NCBI RefSeq assembly: GCF_030811095.1
Contig: NZ_JAUSQL010000001.1
Coordinates: 2,170,001 to 2,234,000, forward strand
Reading direction: 5' to 3'
Length of the DNA stretch: 64,000 nt
Origin: Trueperella abortisuis
GTDB lineage: Bacteria; Actinomycetota; Actinomycetes; Actinomycetales; Actinomycetaceae
This document shows, piece by piece, positions 57,283-64,000 of the stretch. The notes below the pieces were generated by a model. It worked only from the letters and a program-made list of their open reading frames with translations. It did no database searches and was not told the DNA's origin. Numbering within the stretch: the stretch's first letter is position 1; each line of letters begins with the position of its first letter. Position numbers and translations under genes: made by a program.

Positions 57283-58017
57283 ATGGAGCAGCGTATCTTT
57301 GCGCACCGAGGAGTCAGCGGGCTCAGGCCCGAAAACACGATGTCGTCCTTCCAGGAAGCCGCCGACCGCGGGTTGACCTGGATCGAAACGGACGTTGACA
57401 TCCTCGGAGACGGCACACCCATCCTCATTCATGACACCACCCTCGATCGAACCACCAATCGCTCGGGCTCGTACTACGGACTCACCCGGGCCGACCTTGC
57501 CAACATCGACGCCGGGTCCTGGTTTGGCCCGACATACGCAGGTGAACGGATCCCCACACTGCACGAGCTGGTCGACTTCATGAATGAGACTGGCATGAAC
57601 GCCAATATCGAGTTCAAGTCGAATGAGGCTGGCGCGCGTATGAGCCACCTCTTGGTGGACAACGTCCTGAAGGAGCTTGAGCGGCTCGACGGCCCCGAGC
57701 TCATCATCTCCTCCTTCAACCACCTGCTATTGCGGGAGATCAAGACGAAGGCCCCCGAGCTCTCCATCGGCGCCCTCTTCGTCAAGGACAACCTCTGGCC
57801 CGATTGGCGATCCATCCTTGAGCTTCTGGAAGCTGACTACATCCATCCGGATTCTGACGGCCTCACCCCGGAGATGGTTCACGCCTTCCGCGAGGCTGGC
57901 TACGGCGTCAACGTGTGGACGGTCAACAGCCCGGCCCGCGCCAACGAACTATTCAATTGGGGCGTCACGGGCGTCTTCTCCGACGTCCCGCACCTGCTCG
58001 CACATCTGGCGAAGTAA
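57283..58017 (+). CDS. ugpQ: Glycerophosphodiester phosphodiesterase
   Basis: 244 residues from ATG 57283, with aaaggag eight bases upstream. GDPD motifs: FAHRGVSGLRPENTMSSF (His-Arg-Gly and E-N-T), WIETDVDILGDGTPILIHD (metal-binding E-x-D and His), TLDRTT, NIEFKS and VNVWTVN. No signal peptide, so it is cytoplasmic. Hydrolyses glycerophosphodiesters to glycerol-3-phosphate. Followed at 87 bases by the MFS gene; they may share a transcript, which would suggest an uptake route, but this is inference. Confidence 0.92.
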   Translation: MEQRIFAHRGVSGLRPENTMSSFQEAADRGLTWIETDVDILGDGTPILIHDTTLDRTTNRSGSYYGLTRADLANIDAGSWFGPTYAGERIPTLHELVDFMNETGMNANIEFKSNEAGARMSHLLVDNVLKELERLDGPELIISSFNHLLLREIKTKAPELSIGALFVKDNLWPDWRSILELLEADYIHPDSDGLTPEMVHAFREAGYGVNVWTVNSPARANELFNWGVTGVFSDVPHLLAHLAK

Positions 58018-58104
58018 GCACTCACATTTTTATCTAGAGCGCTGCTCGCTCCTCGGGCCGCGCTCATCTAACCCATCCACGTAACTCACCACCCAAGGAG
58101 AATC

Positions 58105-59439
58105 ATGTCCACACCCAGCGCACTTCAGCAACCCAAAAGACGTAGCCGCATTCCCGTCTTCCTGAGGAAAGGGCGAGCCGCGCCATTCTTGACAGTCGTG
58201 CTCGCTGGCCAGCTCACCTATTCCGCCTTTGAGGCGTTCAAAGGATCGCTACTATTGCCCCTAACCGACGTGCTCGGCATCTCCATCGGCCAGTTCGGCA
58301 CCCTCATGGGATGGCTTGGCATTGCCATGTTCCTGTACATACCCGGCGGGTGGGTCAACAACCGATTCACGATCCGCCAGATCCTGGTCGCCTGGTCAGC
58401 CTGGCGCATGGGCACAGCTCTCGCGCTCTATCTGATCCCCGGCCTATCCTTCAACATCATGGTGGCAATCGCAATTTCCTGGGGCATTTGGGATGCTATC
58501 GGCTGGCCCGCCGTCGTCAACGGAATTGCCTTCCTTTCAAAGGACCAGGATAAGGAGGGTCGCGGTCTAGCCATGGGTCTGCTTGAGTCGATTCGCCGCG
58601 CGGTCGAATTCACGATGAATATCGCCGTCGTCAGCCTTCTCGCTATCTTCGCCGACCAGGCAACCACCGTAATGCGAATCGCTGCGATCACCTACACACT
58701 TATCCTCATCCCCCTCATCCTCGCCATCCTCAGGTTCGTGCCGAAGAACGCCACCGCGGAGCCTGAGAGTTCTAACGATACGGCGAACATGGCCGCCCTA
58801 CGTGGCCTCATCCATGTTCTCGCCAAGCCACGCGTGTGGATGGCCGGAATCGCTGCCATGTGCGTGTACTGGTGCTACGTCAACCTCATCTACTCTTCGG
58901 CGCCGTACCTCTCACTCGTGTACGAGGCAAGTGCAGCTCAGGCCGGCGCCTTCGGCATCTTCAATACTGGTCTTGTGGGCATCTTTGCCGGACTGGTCGC
59001 CGGTCTCCTCGCCGACTATGTTTTCAAGTCCTCCACGCGCATGATGGCCGTTGCCTTGACGATTATCGCTATCGGGACCGGCATCCTCTTCCTCATACCG
59101 GGCACGAACGTCATCGTAGCAATGTTACTGCTGATCGTTATGGCTTTCGGCGTCTTTATGGGCAAGGCAGTCATTCTCGCCCCGATCGCCGAGTTGGACC
59201 TGCCAGATTCGATTAACGGCTCTGCCATGGCCGTCGGATCCTTCCTTGCCTACGCCTCCATCTTCTGGGGCAATCCACTCACCGCTGGCCTTGTGGAGCG
59301 CGCCGGCGACAATCCGACAGCCGGCTACCAGCAGGTCTTCATGATCACGATCGCGGTCGCCATCGTGGGCGCGGTCGCCGCCTGGACGCTGGACATTATC
59401 AACCGTCGTGCCGCTCGCGCGGATGCCAGTCGCGCATAA
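58105..59439 (+). CDS. Major facilitator superfamily transporter
   Basis: 444 residues with about 12 hydrophobic segments and Arg/Lys-rich cytoplasmic ends. TYSAFEAFKGSLLLPLTDVL, IPGGWVNNRFTIRQILV (the loop 2-3 region) and WGIWDAIGWPAVVNGIA are the organophosphate:Pi or sugar-phosphate-like MFS pattern, though the substrate is unclear. ATG follows caaggagaatc. Next to a glycerophosphodiesterase, so a glycerophosphodiester or glycerol-3-phosphate substrate is conceivable. Hairpin terminator downstream. Confidence 0.85.
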   Translation: MSTPSALQQPKRRSRIPVFLRKGRAAPFLTVVLAGQLTYSAFEAFKGSLLLPLTDVLGISIGQFGTLMGWLGIAMFLYIPGGWVNNRFTIRQILVAWSAWRMGTALALYLIPGLSFNIMVAIAISWGIWDAIGWPAVVNGIAFLSKDQDKEGRGLAMGLLESIRRAVEFTMNIAVVSLLAIFADQATTVMRIAAITYTLILIPLILAILRFVPKNATAEPESSNDTANMAALRGLIHVLAKPRVWMAGIAAMCVYWCYVNLIYSSAPYLSLVYEASAAQAGAFGIFNTGLVGIFAGLVAGLLADYVFKSSTRMMAVALTIIAIGTGILFLIPGTNVIVAMLLLIVMAFGVFMGKAVILAPIAELDLPDSINGSAMAVGSFLAYASIFWGNPLTAGLVERAGDNPTAGYQQVFMITIAVAIVGAVAAWTLDIINRRAARADASRA

Positions 59440-59462
59440 CGGCGGGCTCGCTCTACGAGTAG

Positions 59463-59496
59463 AGAGTCGGGACAGTCCCAGGGCTGTCCCGACTCT
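59463..59496 (+). terminator. Terminator of the MFS gene
   Basis: 13-bp stem (agagtcgggacag / ctgtcccgactct) with an eight-base loop, followed by tcgtct. 23 bases after the stop. Confidence 0.75.
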
Positions 59497-59500
59497 TCGT

Positions 59501-59746
59501 CTACGCACACCGACGCCGGTCATAGGCATCGACGACAACCCCGCCAAAGATCGCAAGCCCATAGGCGATAAGCATCCGCGTTGCGCCGAGCGTGCCGGCC
59601 GCAGTTGCACTGTTGGTCAAGTCGAACGCCAGAAGTGTGATCGCAAAAGTGGAAATTGCCCCCGCGTAACGTTCAGAAAATGCCGAAACAAGCCATGAAG
59701 GATAGCCCCGGACTTGGAAGAGATTGGACGATGTAACCATAAACAA
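59501..59746 (-). pseudogene. Remnant of an MFS exporter (N-terminal fragment)
   Basis: About 81 codons. The translation (WLVSAFSERYAGAISTFAIT, LLAFDLTNSATAAGTLGATR, MLIAYGLAIFGGVVVDAYDR plus RR) reads as the first two helices of an MFS_3-type exporter, including the usual ...GGxxxDxxDRR loop, then stops. The remaining ~300 residues are absent. The reading frame begins at a TTG or ATG (59740). The right-hand neighbourhood 59747-59885 has no recognisable gene. Likely a decayed gene left by deletion. Confidence 0.6.
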
Positions 59747-59885
59747 GAGCTACACCCCCACCGTCAACATGTCCAGCAATTTGGTCGTGATGAAAGGCTG
59801 AATCCGCCAGACCACGATCTGGCGATGGCGATGGCAGAGGGTGCGTTCTCCGATCGTCGGCAAACCGTGCGGAAGACTCGGCCGT

Positions 59886-60596
59886 CTAGTCCCAACCGCC
59901 GAACCTCTTCGGCACCCCAATCGGACGGTGTGCATCCCACGGCTCGGACCACCCTGCCACCTCCAGCAGGCCATCGAGCAACATCGCCGTGAATCCCCAG
60001 ATCACCAGGTCACCCACCCGAAATGCTGCGCCGGCGTGCACGCTGCCCGCCACCTGCCGCTGCCAGCTCCCGCGGTTGGCAGGGTTGGCCAGATCGGCCA
60101 CTTTCACCAGGTGAATTGCCTCCACCTCCGCGGGGCTGGGCACCGGCTCCAGCGCCAGCGCCGAATCCCACACACCTACCACGGGCGTGACCGAGAACGA
60201 GGTCACGGGCAAGGAGCTCGCCGGAAGCTGACCCCACACCTGCACGCCCGCGCTGGGGATCGCACACTCCTCCCACGCCTCGCGCAACGCGGCCTGCTCT
60301 TCGCTCTCCCCCGGGTCCATGCTGCCACCGGGAAAGCTCACCTGGCCGGCGTGTGTTCGAAGGTTCGCCGCCCGCTCGGTGAGCAAGACGGCAGGGTCCT
60401 CCACGGCATCGAGCAGGATCAGCACCGCCGCCCGGCGCATGCCGCCCTCAGGCACAGGGTGCCCCGCGTCCACGATAGCCTCCGGACTCGCCCGGAGCGC
60501 CGAGCGTAACCGGCCGCCAGTCAGCCGCCCGCAACCCGGCTTTGACTCCGGCTTACCAGGCACACCTGCAAGCCCGCCCGTGGGCATCCCGCCCAT
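59886..60596 (-). CDS. Nudix hydrolase, CoA pyrophosphatase-like
   Basis: 236 residues. LLTERAANLRTHAGQVSFPG (~71-90) leads into the Nudix box GGSMDPGESEEQAALREAWE followed by EC, matching GX5EX7REUXEE. The pattern L-T-x-R-x-x-x-L-R-x-H-x-G-Q-x-x-F-P-G-G is that of the NudL/CoA-pyrophosphatase UPF0035 group. Five bases after hspR stop on the same strand, so perhaps transcribed with the chaperone operon. Start uncertain: ATG 60596 gives a ~50-residue basic leader that may not be native. Confidence 0.85.
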   Translation of the reverse strand: MGGMPTGGLAGVPGKPESKPGCGRLTGGRLRSALRASPEAIVDAGHPVPEGGMRRAAVLILLDAVEDPAVLLTERAANLRTHAGQVSFPGGSMDPGESEEQAALREAWEECAIPSAGVQVWGQLPASSLPVTSFSVTPVVGVWDSALALEPVPSPAEVEAIHLVKVADLANPANRGSWQRQVAGSVHAGAAFRVGDLVIWGFTAMLLDGLLEVAGWSEPWDAHRPIGVPKRFGGWD

Positions 60597-60600
60597 GGTT

Positions 60601-61119
60601 CTAGAACAGCCCCTGCGGCACGAGGTAGCGCGGACGCCACAGCACGACGTCGTTGCCGGCCTCCATCCGCTCGCGCTCCATCTGCTCGCGCAGCGCGGAG
60701 CGCAGGTCCTCGAAGCGCTCGGCCATGAGCACGTCGCCAGACGGGGCCGCGGCGAAGACCCTGTTCAGGCGGGCGTCGCGCCGGGTCAGCTCGTCACGTA
60801 GCAGCCCGAGCGCAGTGCGCAGCTGAGCGTTCTCACGCTCCAGACGCTCGCGCGCCCGCTCCGCCTTGTCCAACTTGGCCTGCAACGCAAAAATCTTCGC
60901 GATGCCGGCCAGGCTCACGCCCTCCTCCTGGGACAGGCGCTGGATCTCAACCAGCTTGTCGACGTCGGCCAAAGAATAGCGCCGACCCCCGCCGCGCGTA
61001 CGGTGAGCGGTGACAAGCCCCATCCGGTCATACTGGCGCACCGTCTGGGCGTGCATTCCCGCCAGTTCGGCGGCCACCGTCACTGACAAAATGGGCGCCG
61101 ACTTCGATACCTTCGCCAT
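60601..61119 (-). CDS. hspR: HspR, MerR-family heat-shock repressor
   Basis: 172 residues from ATG 61119 with aaggaggtgag upstream (GTG 61122 is possible). MerR winged-helix: ILSVTVAAELAGMHAQTVRQ, YDRMGLVTAHRTRGGGRRYS, then a coiled coil to about residue 125 (AKLDKAERARERLERENAQL). HspR binds HAIR elements and represses dnaK/clpB. The C-terminal tail here (~45 residues) extends beyond the basic domain. Last gene of the dnaK-grpE-dnaJ-hspR order. Confidence 0.92.
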   Translation of the reverse strand: MAKVSKSAPILSVTVAAELAGMHAQTVRQYDRMGLVTAHRTRGGGRRYSLADVDKLVEIQRLSQEEGVSLAGIAKIFALQAKLDKAERARERLERENAQLRTALGLLRDELTRRDARLNRVFAAAPSGDVLMAERFEDLRSALREQMERERMEAGNDVVLWRPRYLVPQGLF

Positions 61120-61148
61120 CACTCACCTCCTTGTGCTGGCCGGCTTAG

Positions 61149-61173
61149 CGGCGGGCCGCCTCGCGGCCCGCCG
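61149..61173. other. Hairpin between dnaJ and hspR
   Basis: Stem cggcgggccgc / gcggcccgccg (11 bp) with a ctc loop in the 74-base gap. Possible partial terminator or mRNA stabiliser that lowers hspR relative to the chaperone genes. Confidence 0.5.
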
Positions 61174-61193
61174 GCCTCCCGGCGGGCGCCTGC

Positions 61194-62180
61194 CTAAATC
61201 TTAGCCATTTGCGCGAAGTCGCGGCGCGGATCGGCATCGGCGGTCACGTCGCGGAACTGCTCGACGACGGCACGCGCCTCCTCCGACAGCCGCTTCGGCA
61301 CCACGACCTTCAGGCGCACGTACATGTCGCCCTTTGGCCCGTGATGGCGCGCCAGCCCCTTTCCGCGAACGCGCATCACCTTGTCCGAGCTCGAGCCGGC
61401 CGGAACCTTGACCTTGACCGTGTTTCCCTCAAGGGTAGGCACCTCGATCGTCGCACCGAGCGCCGCCTCGTCGAACGAGACGGGCACGTTGACGTACACA
61501 TCCCGCCCGTCCAACTCGTAGACCGGGTGCGGCTCCACGGCTACCTTGACCAGCACGTCCCCGCGCTCGCCGCCGTTTTGCCCCAGGCCGCCCTTGCCTT
61601 TGATACGGATCTTCTGGCCGTTCGCGATCCCAGCGGGAATCTTCGCCGTGACCTTCTCCCCGTTGCTCGTCACGGTGACGGTGGTGCCGTCCACCGCCTG
61701 CCGCAGCGGGATCGAGATCGAGGTCTCCACGTCGGCGCCACGCTGCGGGCGGCGTCGTGAACCGAAGAACCCGTAGCCTCCCTGCGAGTTCGCCTGCGGC
61801 GCGCCCTGACCGAACATCTGCGACAAGATGTCCTCGAAGCCCGGGTTGGCCCCGTTCGTCGTAAAGCGGACGTTGCCGCCGCCGAAGTTTGAGAAGATGT
61901 CCTCAAACCCGCCGGCACCCGGTGAGAATCGCGCGCCGCCACCGGCCATCGAACGAATCGCGTCGTACTGCTTGCGGTCCTCCGCATTCGACAGCACCTG
62001 GTAAGCCTCGGAGGCCGCCTTGAACTTTTCCTCCGCCTCCTTGTCACCAGGGTTGCGATCCGGGTGGTATTTACGGGCGTAGGTGTTGTAGGCCTTCTTA
62101 ATCTCGGCCTCGGTCGCATCCTTCTTCAAACCCAGCGCCGCATAGAAGTCCTTCGACATCCAATCCTGACTAGCTGCCAT
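61194..62180 (-). CDS. dnaJ: DnaJ-type co-chaperone (CbpA-like, no zinc finger)
   Basis: 328 residues. J-domain at 8-75 with HPD in KYHPDRNPGD (~38), a G/F-rich linker (~80-140) and two beta-domains (RGADVETSISIPLRQAVDGTT, then GKGLARHHGPKGDMYVRLKV). The four CxxCxGxG zinc repeats of type I DnaJ are absent; this is the type II form that often sits in the dnaK operon of Actinobacteria. It stimulates DnaK ATPase. Gene order dnaK-grpE-dnaJ-hspR is standard. Confidence 0.93.
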   Translation of the reverse strand: MAASQDWMSKDFYAALGLKKDATEAEIKKAYNTYARKYHPDRNPGDKEAEEKFKAASEAYQVLSNAEDRKQYDAIRSMAGGGARFSPGAGGFEDIFSNFGGGNVRFTTNGANPGFEDILSQMFGQGAPQANSQGGYGFFGSRRRPQRGADVETSISIPLRQAVDGTTVTVTSNGEKVTAKIPAGIANGQKIRIKGKGGLGQNGGERGDVLVKVAVEPHPVYELDGRDVYVNVPVSFDEAALGATIEVPTLEGNTVKVKVPAGSSSDKVMRVRGKGLARHHGPKGDMYVRLKVVVPKRLSEEARAVVEQFRDVTADADPRRDFAQMAKI

Positions 62181-62214
62181 TCTTCACCTCCTTGCCTTCG
62201 TCACTGTTCGTCTT

Positions 62215-62835
62215 CTATTCCGGGCTCACGACGCCGACGCGCGCCGGTCGCACAACCTTCTCACCCTGCTTGTAGCCGGGCTGGATGATGTGCGCCACTT
62301 GCTGAACCTCCACGTCCGCGGACGTCTGGTTCATCAGCGCTTCGTGATGCTCGGGGTTGAACTCGTCGCCCGGTTCGCCGTAGCGCACCAGCCCAAAGTT
62401 CGTCTGGAGCGTCTGCTCCAGCTTGTCCACAACCGCGCCGGCCGGACCCGTGAGGTCCCCATGCTGACGGGCAAGCGCGGCGTCGTCGAGCACCGAAAGC
62501 AACGTGTCGATCACCTTCGTGATGCCCGCCTCGTACTGTGCGCGCGCCTCCGCCTTCGACCGCTTGACGTAGCCGTTGTACTCCTGACCGAGGTTGTACA
62601 GGTCCGCCTTGCGGCGCGCCAGCTCCTCCTCCAGTTCGCTCACGCGCAGGAGGGCCTTGTCCAGCTCGGACAGCTCCTCCTCCACGACGTTTGGCTCCTT
62701 GTCTTCGCTCTCGCCCGCGGCGGCGACGGGCTGGGTTGCGGCGTCGTCAGCCCCTGCCCCCGTGTCAGGGGCGGGGTTAGCACCGGCCGCTACGCGCTCG
62801 TCGTCGGGCTGGCCCGTAAAATCCTCGTTCGTCAT
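62215..62835 (-). CDS. grpE: GrpE nucleotide exchange factor
   Basis: 206 residues from ATG 62835 (aagga eight bases upstream; ATG 62841 also possible). Acidic, disordered N-terminus to ~65, a long helix (VEEELSELDKALLRVSELEEELARRKADLYNLGQE, about 70-110) and the C-terminal beta-domain (FGLVRYGEPGDEFNPEHHEA, KQGEKVVRPARVGVVSPE; the conserved GYxxGEKVVRPARVxV). ADP release factor for DnaK. Confidence 0.95.
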   Translation of the reverse strand: MTNEDFTGQPDDERVAAGANPAPDTGAGADDAATQPVAAAGESEDKEPNVVEEELSELDKALLRVSELEEELARRKADLYNLGQEYNGYVKRSKAEARAQYEAGITKVIDTLLSVLDDAALARQHGDLTGPAGAVVDKLEQTLQTNFGLVRYGEPGDEFNPEHHEALMNQTSADVEVQQVAHIIQPGYKQGEKVVRPARVGVVSPE

Positions 62836-62904
62836 GCCCATTCCTTTCTCCGAAAGCCTGTACGGACAAGGGGGCGGCGAGCCCGCCGCCCCCTTGAACC
62901 CGCG

Positions 62905-64000
62905 TTACTTCTTCGAATCCTCGTCGTCAACGATCTCGGCGTCGACAACGTCATCCTGGGCATCGCGAGCGGCGTTCGCGGCGTCCGTCCAGCCCTCAGC
63001 GCCGGGGGCGGCACCCGCCTGCTGGGCCTGGGCGTAGAGCGCCTCACCGATCTTCTGGGCCTTCGTGTTCAGCTCCTCCTGGGCGGACTTGATCGCCTCG
63101 ACGTCGTCACCCTTGAGCGCCTCCTTGACCGCCTCGGCGGCGGCGCGGACCTCGCTGGTGACGGAATCGTCGAGCTTATCCTTGTTCTCGTCCAAGAGCT
63201 TCTCGATCGAGTAGGCCTGCTGCTCCGCAGAGTTGCGGACCTCGGCCTCCTCCTTGCGCTTGGCGTCCTCGGCCGCGTTCTCCTCGGCCTCCTTCACCAT
63301 GCGCTCGATGTCCTCCTTCGACAGCGCCGAGCCGCCCGTGATCGTGACCGACTGCTCCTTGCCGGTGCCGCGATCCTTCGCGGAGACGTGGACAATGCCG
63401 TTGGCGTCGATATCGAAGGTGACCTCGATCTGCGGGATACCGCGCGGGGCCGGCGCAATACCGGACAGCTCGAACGTGCCGAGCAGCTTGTTGTCACGCG
63501 CGAAGGTGCGCTCGCCCTGGTAGACCTGGATGAGAACCGAGGGCTGGTTGTCCTCAGCCGTGGAGAAGACCTCCGAGCGCTTGGTGGGGATAGCCGTGTT
63601 GCGCTCGATGAGCTTGGTCATCACGCCGCCCTTGGTTTCAATTCCTAGCGACAGCGGGGTGACGTCGATGAGCAGCACGTCCGTGCGGTCACCCGTGATG
63701 ACGCCAGCCTGCAGGGCCGCGCCCACAGCCACGACCTCGTCCGGGTTGACGCCCTTGTTCGGCTCACGCCCGCCCGTCAGCTCCTTGACCACCTCGGTCA
63801 CCGCCGGCATACGGGTAGAGCCGCCGACCATCACCACGTGATCGATCTCGGAGAGCTTGATGCCCGCATCCTCGATAACCTTCTTGAACGGGGCCTTCGT
63901 GCGCTCGAGCAGGTCGCGCGTCATGTCCTCGAACTTGGCACGGGTGAGGGTCTCATCCAGGTGGATCGGGCCGTTTTCCGACATCGACAGGTACTGTAGC
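62905..64000 (-). CDS. dnaK: DnaK chaperone, C-terminal part (5' end outside window)
   Basis: Runs off the right edge with the frame open. About 365 residues are visible. GGSTRMPAV (end of ATPase domain), [20 protein letters not shown] (interdomain/linker and start of the substrate-binding domain), [14 protein letters not shown], then the helical lid and tail [16 protein letters not shown]. Only the C-terminal half can be assessed; it is intact. First gene of dnaK-grpE-dnaJ-hspR. Confidence 0.95.
   Translation of the reverse strand, partial: LQYLSMSENGPIHLDETLTRAKFEDMTRDLLERTKAPFKKVIEDAGIKLSEIDHVVMVGGSTRMPAVTEVVKELTGGREPNKGVNPDEVVAVGAALQAGVITGDRTDVLLIDVTPLSLGIETKGGVMTKLIERNTAIPTKRSEVFSTAEDNQPSVLIQVYQGERTFARDNKLLGTFELSGIAPAPRGIPQIEVTFDIDANGIVHVSAKDRGTGKEQSVTITGGSALSKEDIERMVKEAEENAAEDAKRKEEAEVRNSAEQQAYSIEKLLDENKDKLDDSVTSEVRAAAEAVKEALKGDDVEAIKSAQEELNTKAQKIGEALYAQAQQAGAAPGAEGWTDAANAARDAQDDVVDAEIVDDEDSKK

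Noticed and set aside
59747..59885. Possible small gene between the MFS remnant and the Nudix gene
   Set aside because: Open frames on both strands give no recognisable protein and have no Shine-Dalgarno.

Overview
This window is a high-GC, densely coded stretch of an actinobacterial chromosome. Lineage markers are mycothione reductase (mycothiol redox), HspR with a HAIR operator, a BldC-like regulator, a DUF3073 protein, an MT0933-type antitoxin and a holin/DUF3618 pair. A secreted sialidase, a secreted nuclease, a secreted 5'-nucleotidase and Fem-type cross-bridge enzymes together suggest a host-associated member of Actinomycetales, for example the Actinomycetaceae (Trueperella/Arcanobacterium/Actinomyces). 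The family-level guess is inference.

Layout. 1-3.8 kb: 3' part of a large secreted sialidase. 3.9-10.7 kb: a cell-wall block with an ATP-grasp ligase, three FemABX-type transferases and the lipid II flippase MurJ. 10.8-15.8 kb: L-lactate dehydrogenase, holin-like and DUF3618 envelope proteins, BldC-like regulator, DUF3073 protein, RNB ribonuclease and a sterol-carrier-like protein. 15.9-18.7 kb: secreted 5'-nucleotidase. 19-29.3 kb: central metabolism (gdhA, purC, pckG, purA, fba), a sirtuin and a PiT phosphate transporter. 29.4-32.3 kb: an AbiEi/DUF559-type protein bracketed by palindromic repeats, a SpoU-Nudix fusion and a degenerate PyrE-like protein. 32.3-43 kb: two paralogous four-gene cassettes (lipoprotein, peptidoglycan-binding adaptor, ABC ATPase, FtsX-like permease) pointing away from each other and enclosing an SDR oxidoreductase, xthA, a serine hydrolase and a TM2 protein. 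43-50 kb: mycothione reductase, ClpB with an upstream HAIR box, Nei glycosylase, a small antitoxin-like protein and GluQ-RS. 50.4-54 kb: secreted ExeM/NucH-like nuclease. 54-59.8 kb: a dinucleotide-binding reductase, an S9 peptidase, a glycerophosphodiesterase, an MFS transporter and an MFS remnant. 59.9-64 kb: Nudix hydrolase followed by the dnaK-grpE-dnaJ-hspR operon, all on the minus strand, with dnaK cut by the right edge.

How it fits together. The sialidase, nucleotidase and nuclease are secreted scavenging enzymes that end in the same FG-GAP-like propeller carrying GHGW motifs. In the sialidase and nuclease this module, the terminator hairpins and a 24-bp tandem repeat are almost identical and lie as inverted arms of about 1 kb, 47 kb apart. 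That arrangement could support gene conversion or inversion of most of the window. HspR, encoded at 60.6 kb, probably represses clpB through the HAIR box at 47.5 kb. The most interesting candidate systems are the duplicated lipoprotein/adaptor/ABC cassette, the palindromic repeat family (three copies, conserved core, covarying flanks) and the inverted-arm pair. No CRISPR array, rRNA or tRNA gene was seen.
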